This document shows, piece by piece, positions 21,385 through 30,527 of a DNA stretch of 48,486 nucleotides. The stretch covers positions 1 through 48,486 of the forward strand of contig DASYIY010000023.1 in the NCBI GenBank assembly GCA_035997045.1, in the 5' to 3' direction. Both the position numbers and the translations under genes were made by a program. The notes beneath the pieces were generated by a model that was not told where the DNA came from, ran no database searches, and saw only the letters and a list, made by a program, of their open reading frames with translations. This stretch comes from VRUE01 sp035997045 (GTDB taxonomy: Bacteria > Actinomycetota > Thermoleophilia > Solirubrobacterales > 70-9). Each line of letters opens with the position of its first letter. Position 1 is the stretch's first letter.

Positions 21385-23873
21385 AGGTCCCTTACTCGTG
21401 GCTGCGCGAGTACTGCGATCCCGGCGTCGAGCCGGGCGAGCTCGCCGAGCGGCTGGCGATGACCGGGACCGAGGTCGAGCGGGTCGGGACGATCGGGCCA
21501 TCCTCGGCCGAGGGCTTCGTCGTCGGCAGGGTGCTGAGCGCCGAGCCGCACCCCAACGCCGACCGGCTGCGCGTCTGCACGGTCGACACCGGCGACGGCG
21601 AGCGGACCATCGTCTGCGGTGCCCCCAACGTCGCCGCGGGGCAGACCGTTCCGGTGGCGTTGCCGGGAGCGACGCTCCCGGGCGGCCACAAGATCGGCAT
21701 GGCGAAGCTGCGCGGGGTCGAGTCGGCCGGGATGATCTGCGCCGCCGCCGAGCTCGAGCTGGGGGAGGGGCCGGCCGGCATCCTCGTGCTCGAGGACGAC
21801 GGCCTCGCGCCGGGGACTCCGCTGGCCGAGGTGCTGCCGCTGGCCGAGCCGGTGCTCGAGCTTGAGGTGACGCCGAACCGGGTCGATTGCTTCGGCGTCT
21901 ACGGGGTCGCCCGCGAGGTCCACGCGATCAGCGCCGCGCCGCTGAGCGTCGAGCCCTGGGCCGAGGACGCACCCGCCGACGGCGAGGGCGAGGTCGGCGA
22001 CTACGCCTCGGTCAGCGTCGAGGTTCCGGACCTTTGCCCGCGCTTTACCGCGCGTGTCTTCACCGACGTGACGATCGCCCCCTCGCCGCCCTGGCTGCAG
22101 GCGCGGCTGACCGCGGCCGGCCAGCGGCCGATCAACAACGTCGTCGACATCACCAATTACGCGATGCTCTTGACCGCGCAGCCGTTGCACGCCTTCGATC
22201 TCGACAAGGTCCCCGAGGGCGCGCTGACGGTTCGCGCCGCCTCGGACGGCGAGAAGATGAAGACCCTCGACGACGTCGAGCGCACTTTCGACGCCGAGAC
22301 GGTCCTGGTCTGCGACAGCAACGGCGCCTCCGGCATCGCCGGGATCATGGGCGGGCAGGTCTCGGAGGTCTCCGAGGGGACGACCAGCGTCCTGCTCGAG
22401 GTCGCGACCTGGAACGGGACCAACATCCTGCGCACCTCGCGGATGCTCTCGCTGCGCTCCGAGGCCTCCTCGCGCTTCGAGAAGCAGCTCCATCCCGAGC
22501 TCTGCATGCGGGCCCAGCGGATCGCCTCGCGGTTGATCGTCGAGCTCTGCGGCGCCAAGCTCGTGCCGGGGATGATCGACGTCGCCGCCGGGATCCCCGG
22601 GCCGCGGCAATTGACCCTGCGCGGCGAGCGGGTCGAGGGCCTGCTGGGAATGGAGATCGAGCAGGCCGCCCAGGTCGCCTACTTGGAGCGGCTCGGCTTC
22701 GGCGCCGAGCCTGCGGGCGCCGATCTCGAGGTCACGGTGCCGCCCGACCGCCACTACGACGTCACCCGCGAGGTCGACCTGATCGAGGAGGTCGGACGCG
22801 TCCACGGACTCGACCGGCACCTGCCGAGCACCCTGCCCGCTGTCGCCGGCAGGGTCGGCGGCCTCAGCCGCGAGCAGCGCCTGCGCCGTCGGGTCGAGGA
22901 CACAATGCGGGATCTCGGCTTCGACGAGGTCGTCGGCTGGAGCTTTACCGACCCGGGCGAGCCGGGCCGGTTGCGGATTCCCGCCGACGATCCAGGCGCG
23001 AATGGCGTCGTCCTCTCGAACCCCCTGTCAGAGGATCAGTCGGTGATGCGGACGATCCTGCTCGGCTCGCTGCTCGACATCGCTCAGCGCAACTTGGCTC
23101 GTAGCGCCGACCGCGTCGCCCTCTTCGAGTCGGGCCGCGTCTACCTCCCGCCTGGGTCGAGTCCGCGAAAACCCTTGCATGACACGGGTAGTCGCGACTT
23201 CTACATTCTCGCTGGAGCGTTCGCCGGAGAGCGGCCGGCGCCGGTGACAGAGCCACACCGGATCGGCTGCCTCGCGGCCGGTCCCCTGGTGGCCAAGTCC
23301 TGGCGCGGCGGCGGCGAGCCCGCCGATTTCTTTGCGCTCAAGGGCGTGCTCGAAGGGCTGGCCGGCCAGCTCGGCGTCGAGCTTTCGGCCGAATTTGCCG
23401 AGCAGCCGTTCCTGCATCCAGGCCGCTCGGCCGGGGTCAGCGTCGGCGACGAAACGGCGGGTTGGATCGGCGAGTTGCACCCGCTCGTCTGCCGGGCCTG
23501 GGACCTCGAGGCCGCGGCTGCATTCGAAGTCGACCTGGCGGTCCTTCTCGCCGCATCGCCGGCTGGGGAGGAGACCTTCGAGGACGTGACGACCTTTCCC
23601 GCCGTCCACCAGGACCTGGCGGTTGTCGTGCCGGCCGATGTTGCGGCCGCCCGGCTGCGCGAGGCCGTACTCGTTGCCGGCGGCGAGCTGTTGCACGCTG
23701 CCGAGGTCTTCGATCTCTACGAGGGCGAGCAGCTCGGCGAGGGCAAGAAGAGCCTTGCTCTGCGGCTCGAGTTCCGCGCCGCCGACCGCACCCTCACCGA
23801 CGAGGAGGTCGTCGCCCAGCGGGTCGCGATCGAGGCCGAGCTGACAAAGATCGGGGGGTCGCTCCGTGGCTGA
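21381..23873 (+). CDS. pheT: Phenylalanyl-tRNA synthetase beta subunit
   Basis: 830 residues in the usual order: an N-terminal piece (KVPYSWLREYCDPG), an EMAP-like tRNA-binding OB domain (about 40-150; VLSAEPHPNADRLRVCTVD), the B3/B4 editing region, a B5 DNA-binding-like domain, the catalytic-like core (SNPLSEDQSVMRTILLGSLL), and a C-terminal FDX-ACB anticodon domain (about 736-830; TFPAVHQDLAVVVP). The GTG start overlaps pheS by 4 nt, and the stop overlaps argC by 8 nt, so an aminoacyl-tRNA synthetase and arginine synthesis share one transcript. No T-box or Phe-rich leader was seen. Confidence 0.97.
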   Translation: MKVPYSWLREYCDPGVEPGELAERLAMTGTEVERVGTIGPSSAEGFVVGRVLSAEPHPNADRLRVCTVDTGDGERTIVCGAPNVAAGQTVPVALPGATLPGGHKIGMAKLRGVESAGMICAAAELELGEGPAGILVLEDDGLAPGTPLAEVLPLAEPVLELEVTPNRVDCFGVYGVAREVHAISAAPLSVEPWAEDAPADGEGEVGDYASVSVEVPDLCPRFTARVFTDVTIAPSPPWLQARLTAAGQRPINNVVDITNYAMLLTAQPLHAFDLDKVPEGALTVRAASDGEKMKTLDDVERTFDAETVLVCDSNGASGIAGIMGGQVSEVSEGTTSVLLEVATWNGTNILRTSRMLSLRSEASSRFEKQLHPELCMRAQRIASRLIVELCGAKLVPGMIDVAAGIPGPRQLTLRGERVEGLLGMEIEQAAQVAYLERLGFGAEPAGADLEVTVPPDRHYDVTREVDLIEEVGRVHGLDRHLPSTLPAVAGRVGGLSREQRLRRRVEDTMRDLGFDEVVGWSFTDPGEPGRLRIPADDPGANGVVLSNPLSEDQSVMRTILLGSLLDIAQRNLARSADRVALFESGRVYLPPGSSPRKPLHDTGSRDFYILAGAFAGERPAPVTEPHRIGCLAAGPLVAKSWRGGGEPADFFALKGVLEGLAGQLGVELSAEFAEQPFLHPGRSAGVSVGDETAGWIGELHPLVCRAWDLEAAAAFEVDLAVLLAASPAGEETFEDVTTFPAVHQDLAVVVPADVAAARLREAVLVAGGELLHAAEVFDLYEGEQLGEGKKSLALRLEFRAADRTLTDEEVVAQRVAIEAELTKIGGSLRG

Positions 23874-24897
23874 CATCGGCGCCCAACCGCTTCACGGCGA
23901 TCCCGCCGCCCGGGTTCTCGTCGCCGGTGCTTCCGGCTTTACAGGTGCCCTCGCGGCGCAGATCGTCTGGCGCCACCCGAAGCTGGAGCTGGTCGCGGTC
24001 ACATCGCGCAGCGACGCCGGCAAGCGGCTCGACAGCCTCTACCCGCGCTACCGGGTGCCGCTGCAGCTGACCGAGCTCGACCTCGATCGGGTCGAGGGGG
24101 TCGACGCGGCTATCGTCGCTTACCCTCACGGCGCTTCTGCACCGGCAGTGGCGGCGCTGCGCGATCAGGGCATTCTCGTCGTCGACCTCTCCGCAGACTT
24201 CCGCCTGCGCGACCTTGCCACCTACGAGCGCTGGTACGGCGAGCACGGCGCCACCGACCTCTTCGGCAAGGGCGTCTACGGGCTGACCGAGATGTATCGC
24301 GACGAGCTGCGCTCGGCGAAGCTGGTCGCCACGCCCGGCTGCTACCCGACCGCGAGCGTGCTGGCGCTGGCGCCGCTGGCCGAAAAGGGCCTGCTTGCCG
24401 ACGTCGTCATCGACGCCAAGCAGGGTGTTTCCGGCGCCGGTCGTGGCGGTGGCGACGCGATGCACTACGTCTCGATGGACGAGAACGCCTTCGCCTACAA
24501 GACCGAGGGGCATCGCCACCGGCCCGAGATCGAACAGGAGCTGGCGGTGCTGGGCAGTCCGGCCCCGGTCACCTTCGTCCCGCACCTGCTGCCGCTCGAC
24601 CAGGGCGAGCTGACGAGTTGCTACGCCCAGACCAGCGAGCCGATCGGCAAGGACGCGGTGCAGGCGCTCTACCGCGAGCGCTACGACGACGAGCCCTTCG
24701 TCCACGTCGTCGACCGCCCGCCCGGGCTGCGCGATGTGCGAGATACGAATGAGTGCCACGTCTACGTCACGGTCGAGGAGCGCGGCCGCGTGCTCGCCTT
24801 CTCGGCAATCGACAACCTCTGGAAGGGGGCATCCGGCCAGGGCGTGCAGAATCTCAACCTGATGCTGGGCCTCGACGAGAGGCTGGGACTGAGATGA
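23866..24897 (+). CDS. argC: N-acetyl-gamma-glutamyl-phosphate reductase
   Basis: Third step of arginine synthesis, NADPH-dependent. The 343 residues have a Rossmann start (RVLVAGASGFTGALAAQIV), the catalytic Cys in VATPGCYPTAS, and KQGVSGAGRGGGDAMHYVS, HRHRPEIEQEL, FVPHLLPLDQGEL and DNLWKGASGQGVQN. GTG 23866 overlaps pheT by 8 nt. The ATGA overlap with argJ indicates coupling. Confidence 0.96.
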   Translation: MADIGAQPLHGDPAARVLVAGASGFTGALAAQIVWRHPKLELVAVTSRSDAGKRLDSLYPRYRVPLQLTELDLDRVEGVDAAIVAYPHGASAPAVAALRDQGILVVDLSADFRLRDLATYERWYGEHGATDLFGKGVYGLTEMYRDELRSAKLVATPGCYPTASVLALAPLAEKGLLADVVIDAKQGVSGAGRGGGDAMHYVSMDENAFAYKTEGHRHRPEIEQELAVLGSPAPVTFVPHLLPLDQGELTSCYAQTSEPIGKDAVQALYRERYDDEPFVHVVDRPPGLRDVRDTNECHVYVTVEERGRVLAFSAIDNLWKGASGQGVQNLNLMLGLDERLGLR

Positions 24898-26051
24898 GCG
24901 ACGGCTTCTTCAAGTCGCGCTGGGTCGAGCCCCCCGCGGGGGTGGAGGAGCTCGATCCCGCCCAGCTTGCGCCGGGCTTCCGCGCCGGCGGCGCTCACTG
25001 CGGTCTCAAGGGCGGCGGCAAGACCGACATAGGTTTGATCGTCTGCGACGTGGAGGAGGTTTCCTCGGCGGTGCTGCTCACCCGCAATGCCTCGGCCGCG
25101 GCGCCGGTGCGGGTGATCCGCGAGCGCTGCGAGCGGGGCGCGATCCGCGCCGCGGTGGTCAATGCCGGCAACGCCAACGCCGAGACCGGTGAGCAGGGTC
25201 ACGCCGACGCGGTGGCGATGTGCGACGAGGCGGCGGCCCAGCTGGGCCTGCGGCCCGAGACCGTCGCGGTCGGCGAGACCGGCGTGATCGGCGTGCCGCT
25301 GCCGATCGAGGCCGTCCTCGCTGGAATCGGCGAGGCCGCCGGGGCCCTTTCCGAGACGGGCGGCGCCACCTTCTCCGACGCGATCCTGACCACGGACCGC
25401 TGGCCCAAGCGCTGCACCCTGCGGGCCGGCGGCGTGACGATCTCCGCCCAGGCAAAGGGCGGCGGGATGATCCAGCCGAACATGGCGACGATGCTCTGCT
25501 TCGTGCAGACCGATGCCCTGGTCGACGACCCCGACGCTGCCCTGCGCGCGGCGAGCGATGCCTCCTTCGAGCGGATCACCGTCGATGGACAGATGAGCAC
25601 CAACGACACCGTCTTGCTGCAGGCGACTGGCGCCGCCGGCGTGCCGCTGCCCGAGGGCCTGCTCGAGGCGGTCCTCCTGCAGCTGGCGATCGAGGTCGTC
25701 GCCGACGGCGAGGGCTCCTCGCGGGTCGGGCGGGTGCAGGTCGACGGCGCTGCTTCGGCCGCCGAGGCCGAGCGAGTCGCCCGCGCGATCGCCAACTCGC
25801 CCCTGGTCAAGACGGCGCTCTTCGGCCGCGACCCAAACTGGGGCCGGATCGCCCAGGCGGCGGGGATGGCCCTGGCGGGTGAGGATCTGGAGGAGATCGG
25901 CGCCGAGAACATCGACAACGCCGAGCTTGCCGAGGACGTTCCCGAGGCCGAGATCGGGCTGCGTCTAGACCGCGGCGAGCATTCCGCCCACGTCTGGTTC
26001 TCCGACCTGGGCTACGAGTACGTGCGAATCAACGCCGAGTACACGACATGA
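24894..26051 (+). CDS. argJ: Glutamate N-acetyltransferase (ornithine acetyltransferase)
   Basis: Transfers acetyl from N-acetylornithine to glutamate, making a cyclic arginine pathway; it may also make N-acetylglutamate from acetyl-CoA. The precursor has 385 residues and self-cleaves before the nucleophile Thr in QAKGGGMIQPNMATMLCFV, giving alpha and beta chains. Other marks are VNAGNANAETGEQG and KTALFGRDPNWGRIAQAAG. ATG 24894 overlaps the argC stop; the argB ATG follows after 31 nt. No separate argA or argE is in the window, which fits a bifunctional ArgJ. Confidence 0.96.
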   Translation: MSDGFFKSRWVEPPAGVEELDPAQLAPGFRAGGAHCGLKGGGKTDIGLIVCDVEEVSSAVLLTRNASAAAPVRVIRERCERGAIRAAVVNAGNANAETGEQGHADAVAMCDEAAAQLGLRPETVAVGETGVIGVPLPIEAVLAGIGEAAGALSETGGATFSDAILTTDRWPKRCTLRAGGVTISAQAKGGGMIQPNMATMLCFVQTDALVDDPDAALRAASDASFERITVDGQMSTNDTVLLQATGAAGVPLPEGLLEAVLLQLAIEVVADGEGSSRVGRVQVDGAASAAEAERVARAIANSPLVKTALFGRDPNWGRIAQAAGMALAGEDLEEIGAENIDNAELAEDVPEAEIGLRLDRGEHSAHVWFSDLGYEYVRINAEYTT

Positions 26052-26082
26052 GCGATCACACGAGCGACGAGAGGGGGCAGCG

Positions 26083-26952
26083 ATGACCGAGCAGGCGCCG
26101 CAATCGCGGGCGGCCGGAGTCAGCGTCGAGACGCTGATGGAGGCGCTGCCCTACATCCGCGAGTTCCACGGCCGCACCGTGGTGATCAAGTACGGCGGCG
26201 CGGCGATGCGCGAGGAGGAGCTGCGCGAGGCCTTCGCCACCGACGTCGTCTTGCTCAAGTACGTCGGTCTCAACCCCATAGTCGTGCACGGGGGCGGCCC
26301 CGAGATCACCGAGTACATGGATCGGCTTGGCATGGAGGTGCGCTTCCACGAGGGCCTGCGGGTCTCCGACGCGGAGACGGTCGAGGTGGCGAAGATGGTT
26401 CTGCTCGGCAAGCTCAACTCCGACATCGTGCAGCGGCTCAACCGCCACGGCCAGCAGGCCGTCGGCCTCTCCGGCGAGGACGGCGCGATGTTCGAGGTGG
26501 CGCCGGTCGCCAACGCCGAGCAGGTCGGCTTCGTCGGCTCGATCGAGCGGGTCGACGTCGACGTTCTCAACCACATCGCCGTCGACTACATCCCGGTGAT
26601 CGCCTCCTCGGCCTCGGACCGCAGCGGCCAGTCCTACAACGTCAACGCCGACGAGGCGGCGGGCAAGGTCGCCGCCGCGCTCGGCGCCCACAAGGCGATC
26701 TTCCTCACCGACGTCGAGGGCTGGCGCGCCGACGCCGCCGATGAGAACTCGTTGATCTCCCGTGCAACGGTCGACGAGGTCGAGGAGCGGCTGCCTTCGA
26801 TCGACGGCGGTATGAGGCCCAAGCTCAGCGCCTGCGTCGACGCGATCCGCGGCGGCGCCCAGTCGGCCCACATCATCGATGGCCGCAAGCCGCACTCGCT
26901 GTTGCTCGAGCTCTTCACCGACGCCGGCATCGGCACGATGGTGACGCCGTGA
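26083..26952 (+). CDS. argB: Acetylglutamate kinase
   Basis: Second step of arginine synthesis: N-acetylglutamate + ATP to the 5-phosphate. The 289 residues form an amino-acid-kinase fold: TVVIKYGGAAMREEEL, NPIVVHGGGPEITEYMDRLG, VNADEAAGKVAAALGAHKAI, FLTDVEGW and IDGGMRPKLSACVDAIRGG. The N-terminal helix preceding the kinase core (VETLMEALPYIREFHG) is of the kind found in hexameric, arginine-inhibited enzymes, so feedback inhibition is plausible. It overlaps argD by 4 nt (GTGA). Confidence 0.96.
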   Translation: MTEQAPQSRAAGVSVETLMEALPYIREFHGRTVVIKYGGAAMREEELREAFATDVVLLKYVGLNPIVVHGGGPEITEYMDRLGMEVRFHEGLRVSDAETVEVAKMVLLGKLNSDIVQRLNRHGQQAVGLSGEDGAMFEVAPVANAEQVGFVGSIERVDVDVLNHIAVDYIPVIASSASDRSGQSYNVNADEAAGKVAAALGAHKAIFLTDVEGWRADAADENSLISRATVDEVEERLPSIDGGMRPKLSACVDAIRGGAQSAHIIDGRKPHSLLLELFTDAGIGTMVTP

Positions 26953-28127
26953 ACCTGACCGACCTGCAGGCCCTGGAGGAGCGCTACCTGATGCGCACCT
27001 ACAAGCGCGCGCCGGTCGAGTTCGTCCGCGGCGAGGGCGCTCTGCTCTGGGACGCGGAGGGCAACGAGTACCTCGACTTCCTCGCCGGGATCTCGGTCTG
27101 CTCGGTCGGCCACTGCAACCCCGAGGTGGTCGAGGCGGTGCGCGAGCAGGCGGGCCGGCTGATGCACACCTCCAACCTCTTCTACACCGAGCCGATGGTG
27201 CGCCTCGCCGAGCGCCTCTCCGAGTCGAGCCTCGGTGGCCGCGCCTTCTTCTCCAACTCGGGCACCGAGGCCAACGAGTGCGCGATCAAGATCGCCCGCA
27301 AGCACGCCCACCGGCGTGGCATCGAGGCGCCCGAGGTCGTCAGCTTCGAGCGCGACTTCCACGGCCGCACCTACGGCGCCCTCTCGGCGACGCCGGCGCT
27401 CGCCACCAACCCGGACATGGCGCCGATGCTGCCCGGTTTCCTCTCGGTGCCGCTGAACGACGCGGCGGCGCTGCGGGCGGCCGTGGGGGAGAGCACCGCG
27501 GCGGTGTTGATCGAGCCGATCCAGGGCGAGGCCGGCATCTACCCGCTCAGCGACGAGGCCCTGCTTGCCGCCCGCGAGGCCTGCGACGAGGCCGGCGCGC
27601 TGCTGATCTTCGACGAGATCCAGACCGGGATGGGGCGGACCGGGTCGCTCTGGGCCTACGAGCAGACCCCGGTGCGCCCGGACGTGCTGACCAGCGCCAA
27701 GGCGCTCGGCGGCGGCATGCCGATCGGCGCCTGTCTGACCACACCGGAGGTCGGCGAAGTGCTGGAGCCGGGCGATCACGGCTCGACCTTCGCCGCCGGC
27801 CCGGTCGCCAGCGCCGCAGCCCTGGCCGTACTGGAGATCGTCGACGATGCGGCGCTGCTGCGCAGCGTGCGCGAGCTCGGCGCCCAGCTGCGCGAGGGCC
27901 TGCTCGCCCTCGACGGCGTGCGTGAGGTGCGCGGCCGCGGCCTGATGGCGGGAGTAGGCCTCGGGGACGGGATCGACGCCGCTGCGGTCGGCGCCGCTCT
28001 ACTCGAGCGCGGCCTGATCGTCAACGTGCCCGAGCCCGGAACGCTGCGCCTCTTGCCGCCGCTGACGGTCGAGTCGGCCCAGGTCGAGCGGGCCGTCGCC
28101 CTGATCGGAGACGCTCTCGACCGGTGA
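26949..28127 (+). CDS. argD: Acetylornithine aminotransferase
   Basis: PLP enzyme converting N-acetylglutamate semialdehyde to N-acetylornithine. The 392 residues have class III features: YLDFLAGISVCSVGHCNPEV, FFSNSGTEANECAIKIARK, IFDEIQTGMGRTGSLWA and the PLP lysine in SAKALGGGMPIGA. The GTG start overlaps argB. argF, argR and argH do not follow; the gene is followed by a hairpin and the AarF-family kinase, and argG lies 2.4 kb on. Its TGA overlaps a GTG that opens the AarF frame. Confidence 0.96.
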   Translation: MNLTDLQALEERYLMRTYKRAPVEFVRGEGALLWDAEGNEYLDFLAGISVCSVGHCNPEVVEAVREQAGRLMHTSNLFYTEPMVRLAERLSESSLGGRAFFSNSGTEANECAIKIARKHAHRRGIEAPEVVSFERDFHGRTYGALSATPALATNPDMAPMLPGFLSVPLNDAAALRAAVGESTAAVLIEPIQGEAGIYPLSDEALLAAREACDEAGALLIFDEIQTGMGRTGSLWAYEQTPVRPDVLTSAKALGGGMPIGACLTTPEVGEVLEPGDHGSTFAAGPVASAAALAVLEIVDDAALLRSVRELGAQLREGLLALDGVREVRGRGLMAGVGLGDGIDAAAVGAALLERGLIVNVPEPGTLRLLPPLTVESAQVERAVALIGDALDR

Positions 28128-28132
28128 GTCTC

Positions 28133-28159
28133 AGCGGTCGTTTTCGAAGAGCGACCGCT
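28133..28159 (+). terminator. Hairpin behind argD
   Basis: AGCGGTCG (28133-28140) pairs with CGACCGCT (28152-28159) across an 11-nt loop. There is no T-tract, so it may attenuate or merely protect the 3' end of the arg transcript. Confidence 0.4.
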
Positions 28160-28261
28160 GGCACCAGCTTCTCACGAAATTCATCGATCGTTCGAGTCGA
28201 TGGCGCTACTGTCGCGCAGCCATCGATCAGGCGATCGAATCGGATGCGAAAGGGGGAAGCG

Positions 28262-29641
28262 GTGGTGGACGGTGAGATCACGGGCTCGCGAGTGAAGCGC
28301 GCCGCCTCGATGGCCGGTGCTGCCGCAGGGGTGGCGGCGCGGAAAGTCACCGCCAAGGCGGTATCGGGTCGCTCCGATGCAAGGCAGGCGGCGGCTGCGA
28401 ACCAGCAGCTCAAGTCGGCGGAAAGGCTGGTCAGGGTGCTGGGCGGCATGCGCGGGGCCGCGATGAAGGTCGGTCAGACCCTTTCCACGGTCGACATGGG
28501 GCTGGTCCCCGAGGAGGTCCGCCCCCGCTTCCAAGAAATCCTCGCCACCTTGCAGCAGGACGCCGAGCCGGTCAGCTTCAAGGCGCTTGCCAAGGTGGTG
28601 ACGGACGATCTGGGCGGACGGCTCTCCGACCATTTCCGGGACTTCGCCGAAGAGCCGCTGGCGTCTGCCTCGATCGGTCAGGTTCACCGGGCGACCACCC
28701 ACGACGGTCGCGATGTCGCGGTCAAGGTCCAGTACCCCGGAATCGCCGAGGCGATCCAGGCGGATCTCAAGAACATGCGCCTGATCTTGAAGCTCCTCGA
28801 CGCAGTCGCTCCGGGAATCAACACGGGTGCGATCGCCGATGAGATTCGCGAGCGGATCTCGGAGGAGCTCGACTACGAGCTCGAGGCGTCCAACCAACGC
28901 GCGATGGCGCGGGCCTACCGAGATCACCCGTTCATCGTTGTGCCCGGGGTCGTCACCGAACTCTGCCGCGAGCGGGTGATCGTCAGCGACTTCATTGACG
29001 GCGAGCGCTTCGCCGAGGCCAGGAAGCGCAGCCAGCCAGAGCGCGATCGGCTCGGCGAGATACTCGTCCGCTTCTACATCAACGGGCCCCTGCGCCATCG
29101 GCTGCTAAATGGTGACCCCCATCCCGGCAACGCCCTGTTTCTTGCCGACGGTCGGGTTGCATTCCTCGATTTCGGTTTCTTCAAGCGACTCGCCAATCCG
29201 GAAGTCGAGAGCCTTGTCGCCGCGTTCAGGGCCGTGCACGCCGACGACGCCGGGGGGCTGCAGGAGGTGATGGTGAAAATCGGGACGCTGGAGTCAAACC
29301 CAGCGCTCGCCGAGCCGTTCTTCGAGGCATATGAGGCGATCCTCGGCTGGGCTCTTGCCGACGGGGAGCTGCGGGTCGATGGCAGGCGCACAGGGGAGAT
29401 GATGCGCCGCTACAACGAGCTCAAGGACGACGACAATTTCGATTCGATGACGATGCCGGCCGAGCATCTCGTGCTGATGCGCTCGGTGATGCTCCTGACC
29501 GGGCTGCTTGGGATGCTGGAAGCCTCGAATAACTGGCTGTCGATTTCCCGTGAGTGGCTCTTCGATGACCCTGCCGTGACCGAGCTCGGCCTCCTGGAAG
29601 CGGACTATCTGTCCCGCAGCGTGGGCGCGAGCGCCGGTTGA
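28262..29641 (+). CDS. ABC1/AarF/UbiB-family atypical protein kinase
   Basis: 459 residues of the UbiB-like family, ATPases tied to lipid or quinone metabolism. Present are the KxGQ motif (GGMRGAAMKVGQTLSTVD), the alanine-rich nucleotide loop replacement (ASASIGQVHRATTHDGRDVA), the Lys-bearing VAVKVQYPG, the catalytic NGDPHPGNALFLADG and the metal-binding VAFLDFGFF. I took GTG 28262 (another GTG at 28265) because AGGGGGA precedes it; the frame is open back to GTG 28124 overlapping argD, and ATG 28244 is also possible. A -10-like TACTGT is at 28207-28212. The actual substrate is unknown. Confidence 0.9.
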   Translation: MVDGEITGSRVKRAASMAGAAAGVAARKVTAKAVSGRSDARQAAAANQQLKSAERLVRVLGGMRGAAMKVGQTLSTVDMGLVPEEVRPRFQEILATLQQDAEPVSFKALAKVVTDDLGGRLSDHFRDFAEEPLASASIGQVHRATTHDGRDVAVKVQYPGIAEAIQADLKNMRLILKLLDAVAPGINTGAIADEIRERISEELDYELEASNQRAMARAYRDHPFIVVPGVVTELCRERVIVSDFIDGERFAEARKRSQPERDRLGEILVRFYINGPLRHRLLNGDPHPGNALFLADGRVAFLDFGFFKRLANPEVESLVAAFRAVHADDAGGLQEVMVKIGTLESNPALAEPFFEAYEAILGWALADGELRVDGRRTGEMMRRYNELKDDDNFDSMTMPAEHLVLMRSVMLLTGLLGMLEASNNWLSISREWLFDDPAVTELGLLEADYLSRSVGASAG

Positions 29642-29731
29642 GTTCGGCCGGCGCGCCGAGGGTGGGCTAGCGGTTTCAGTTCGACCTGGATCGATGCGGT
29701 CGGATCTCGGCGCGCCCTAAGCTACGCGACG

Positions 29732-30175
29732 ATGAGTCCTGGAAAACGACCGCCGGAGCCGCGCGCGCTGACCAGCAGCACGGCTGAGCGCCTGGCAGCG
29801 ATCGTCGAGGCGGCCGAGCAGGCCGCTTCGAAGGTGATCGACGACGCCGAGGAGCAGGCGCGTCGCCAGCTGCAGGAGGCCGGCGCTCGTGCCGACCGGA
29901 TCGTCGCCGAACGCCTGCGGGCGCTCGCCGATGAGCTCGATCCACAGATGCAGGCCGCGCCGCGCCGCGAGTCGCACCTGCGGCCGGTCGAGTCCGAGGC
30001 AGAGCCCGCGCCCGCACCCGGCCGTCGCTCGACCTCGGCCGGCGCCCGCCTGCTCGCCACACAGATGGCGGTCTCCGGCAGCAGTCGCGCCGAGATCGAA
30101 CAGCGGCTGCGCAGCGGCTTCGAGATCGAGGACACGAGCGAGATACTCGACGCGATACTCGGACCGGAGGAGTAG
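29732..30175 (+). CDS. Conserved hypothetical coiled-coil protein
   Basis: 147 residues. The N-terminal half is a charged helix (ERLAAIVEAAEQAASKVIDD, then EEQARRQLQEAGARADRI), a Pro/Glu/Arg-rich linker follows, and the C-terminal 45 residues form a compact domain (SAGARLLATQMAVSGSSRAE, then RSGFEIEDTSEILDAILGP). I know this layout only as an uncharacterised type from Thermoleophilia-like actinobacteria; no function is assigned. A -10-like TAAGCT (29718-29723) lies 8 nt before the ATG with no Shine-Dalgarno. It leads a tight run with the next membrane protein and argG. Confidence 0.75.
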   Translation: MSPGKRPPEPRALTSSTAERLAAIVEAAEQAASKVIDDAEEQARRQLQEAGARADRIVAERLRALADELDPQMQAAPRRESHLRPVESEAEPAPAPGRRSTSAGARLLATQMAVSGSSRAEIEQRLRSGFEIEDTSEILDAILGPEE

Positions 30176-30179
30176 ACCC

Positions 30180-30527
30180 ATGCACGAGGACCCGACCCGG
30201 ATGATGCGCCAGCCCGATGAGCCAAAGCCGCACGGCAACATGCGCCTGCTCATCGCCGCCTTGATCGCCGTCATCGTTGGCCTGGTGCTCGCCGTTGTCG
30301 TGATCGCCAACAGCGGCAGCAGCGGTACGACCTCCACTTCGACCGTGACCACCGTGCCGAGCGAAACCGGCTCGACCACCGAGACGACGACCGGATCGAC
30401 CGCCGAGACCACGACTTCGACTCCGACTGAAACGACGACCACGTCGGAAACCACGACGCCGACCGAAACGACGACAACGACGCCGCCCGAAGAAGAAAAC
30501 GGCAGCGGCGGCATCGGCGCCCCGTAA
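30180..30527 (+). CDS. Small single-pass membrane protein with Thr-rich extracytoplasmic tail
   Basis: 115 residues: a short cytoplasmic head, one membrane helix (about 21-43; LLIAALIAVIVGLVLAVVVI), then a low-complexity Thr/Ser/Glu tail (TTTTSETTTPTETTTTT and similar) to the end. The tail looks like a wall-spanning or O-glycosylated stalk. GGAGGAG precedes the ATG by about 10 nt. It sits 4 nt after the coiled-coil gene, and argG begins at the base after its stop, so the three are co-transcribed. Function unknown. Confidence 0.8.
   Translation: MHEDPTRMMRQPDEPKPHGNMRLLIAALIAVIVGLVLAVVVIANSGSSGTTSTSTVTTVPSETGSTTETTTGSTAETTTSTPTETTTTSETTTPTETTTTTPPEEENGSGGIGAP

Noticed and set aside
30330..30500. 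Repetitive ACG/ACC-rich tract taken as a possible repeat array or CRISPR-like repeat
   Set aside because: It encodes the Thr-rich tail of the small membrane protein in a single frame; no spacers of equal length.
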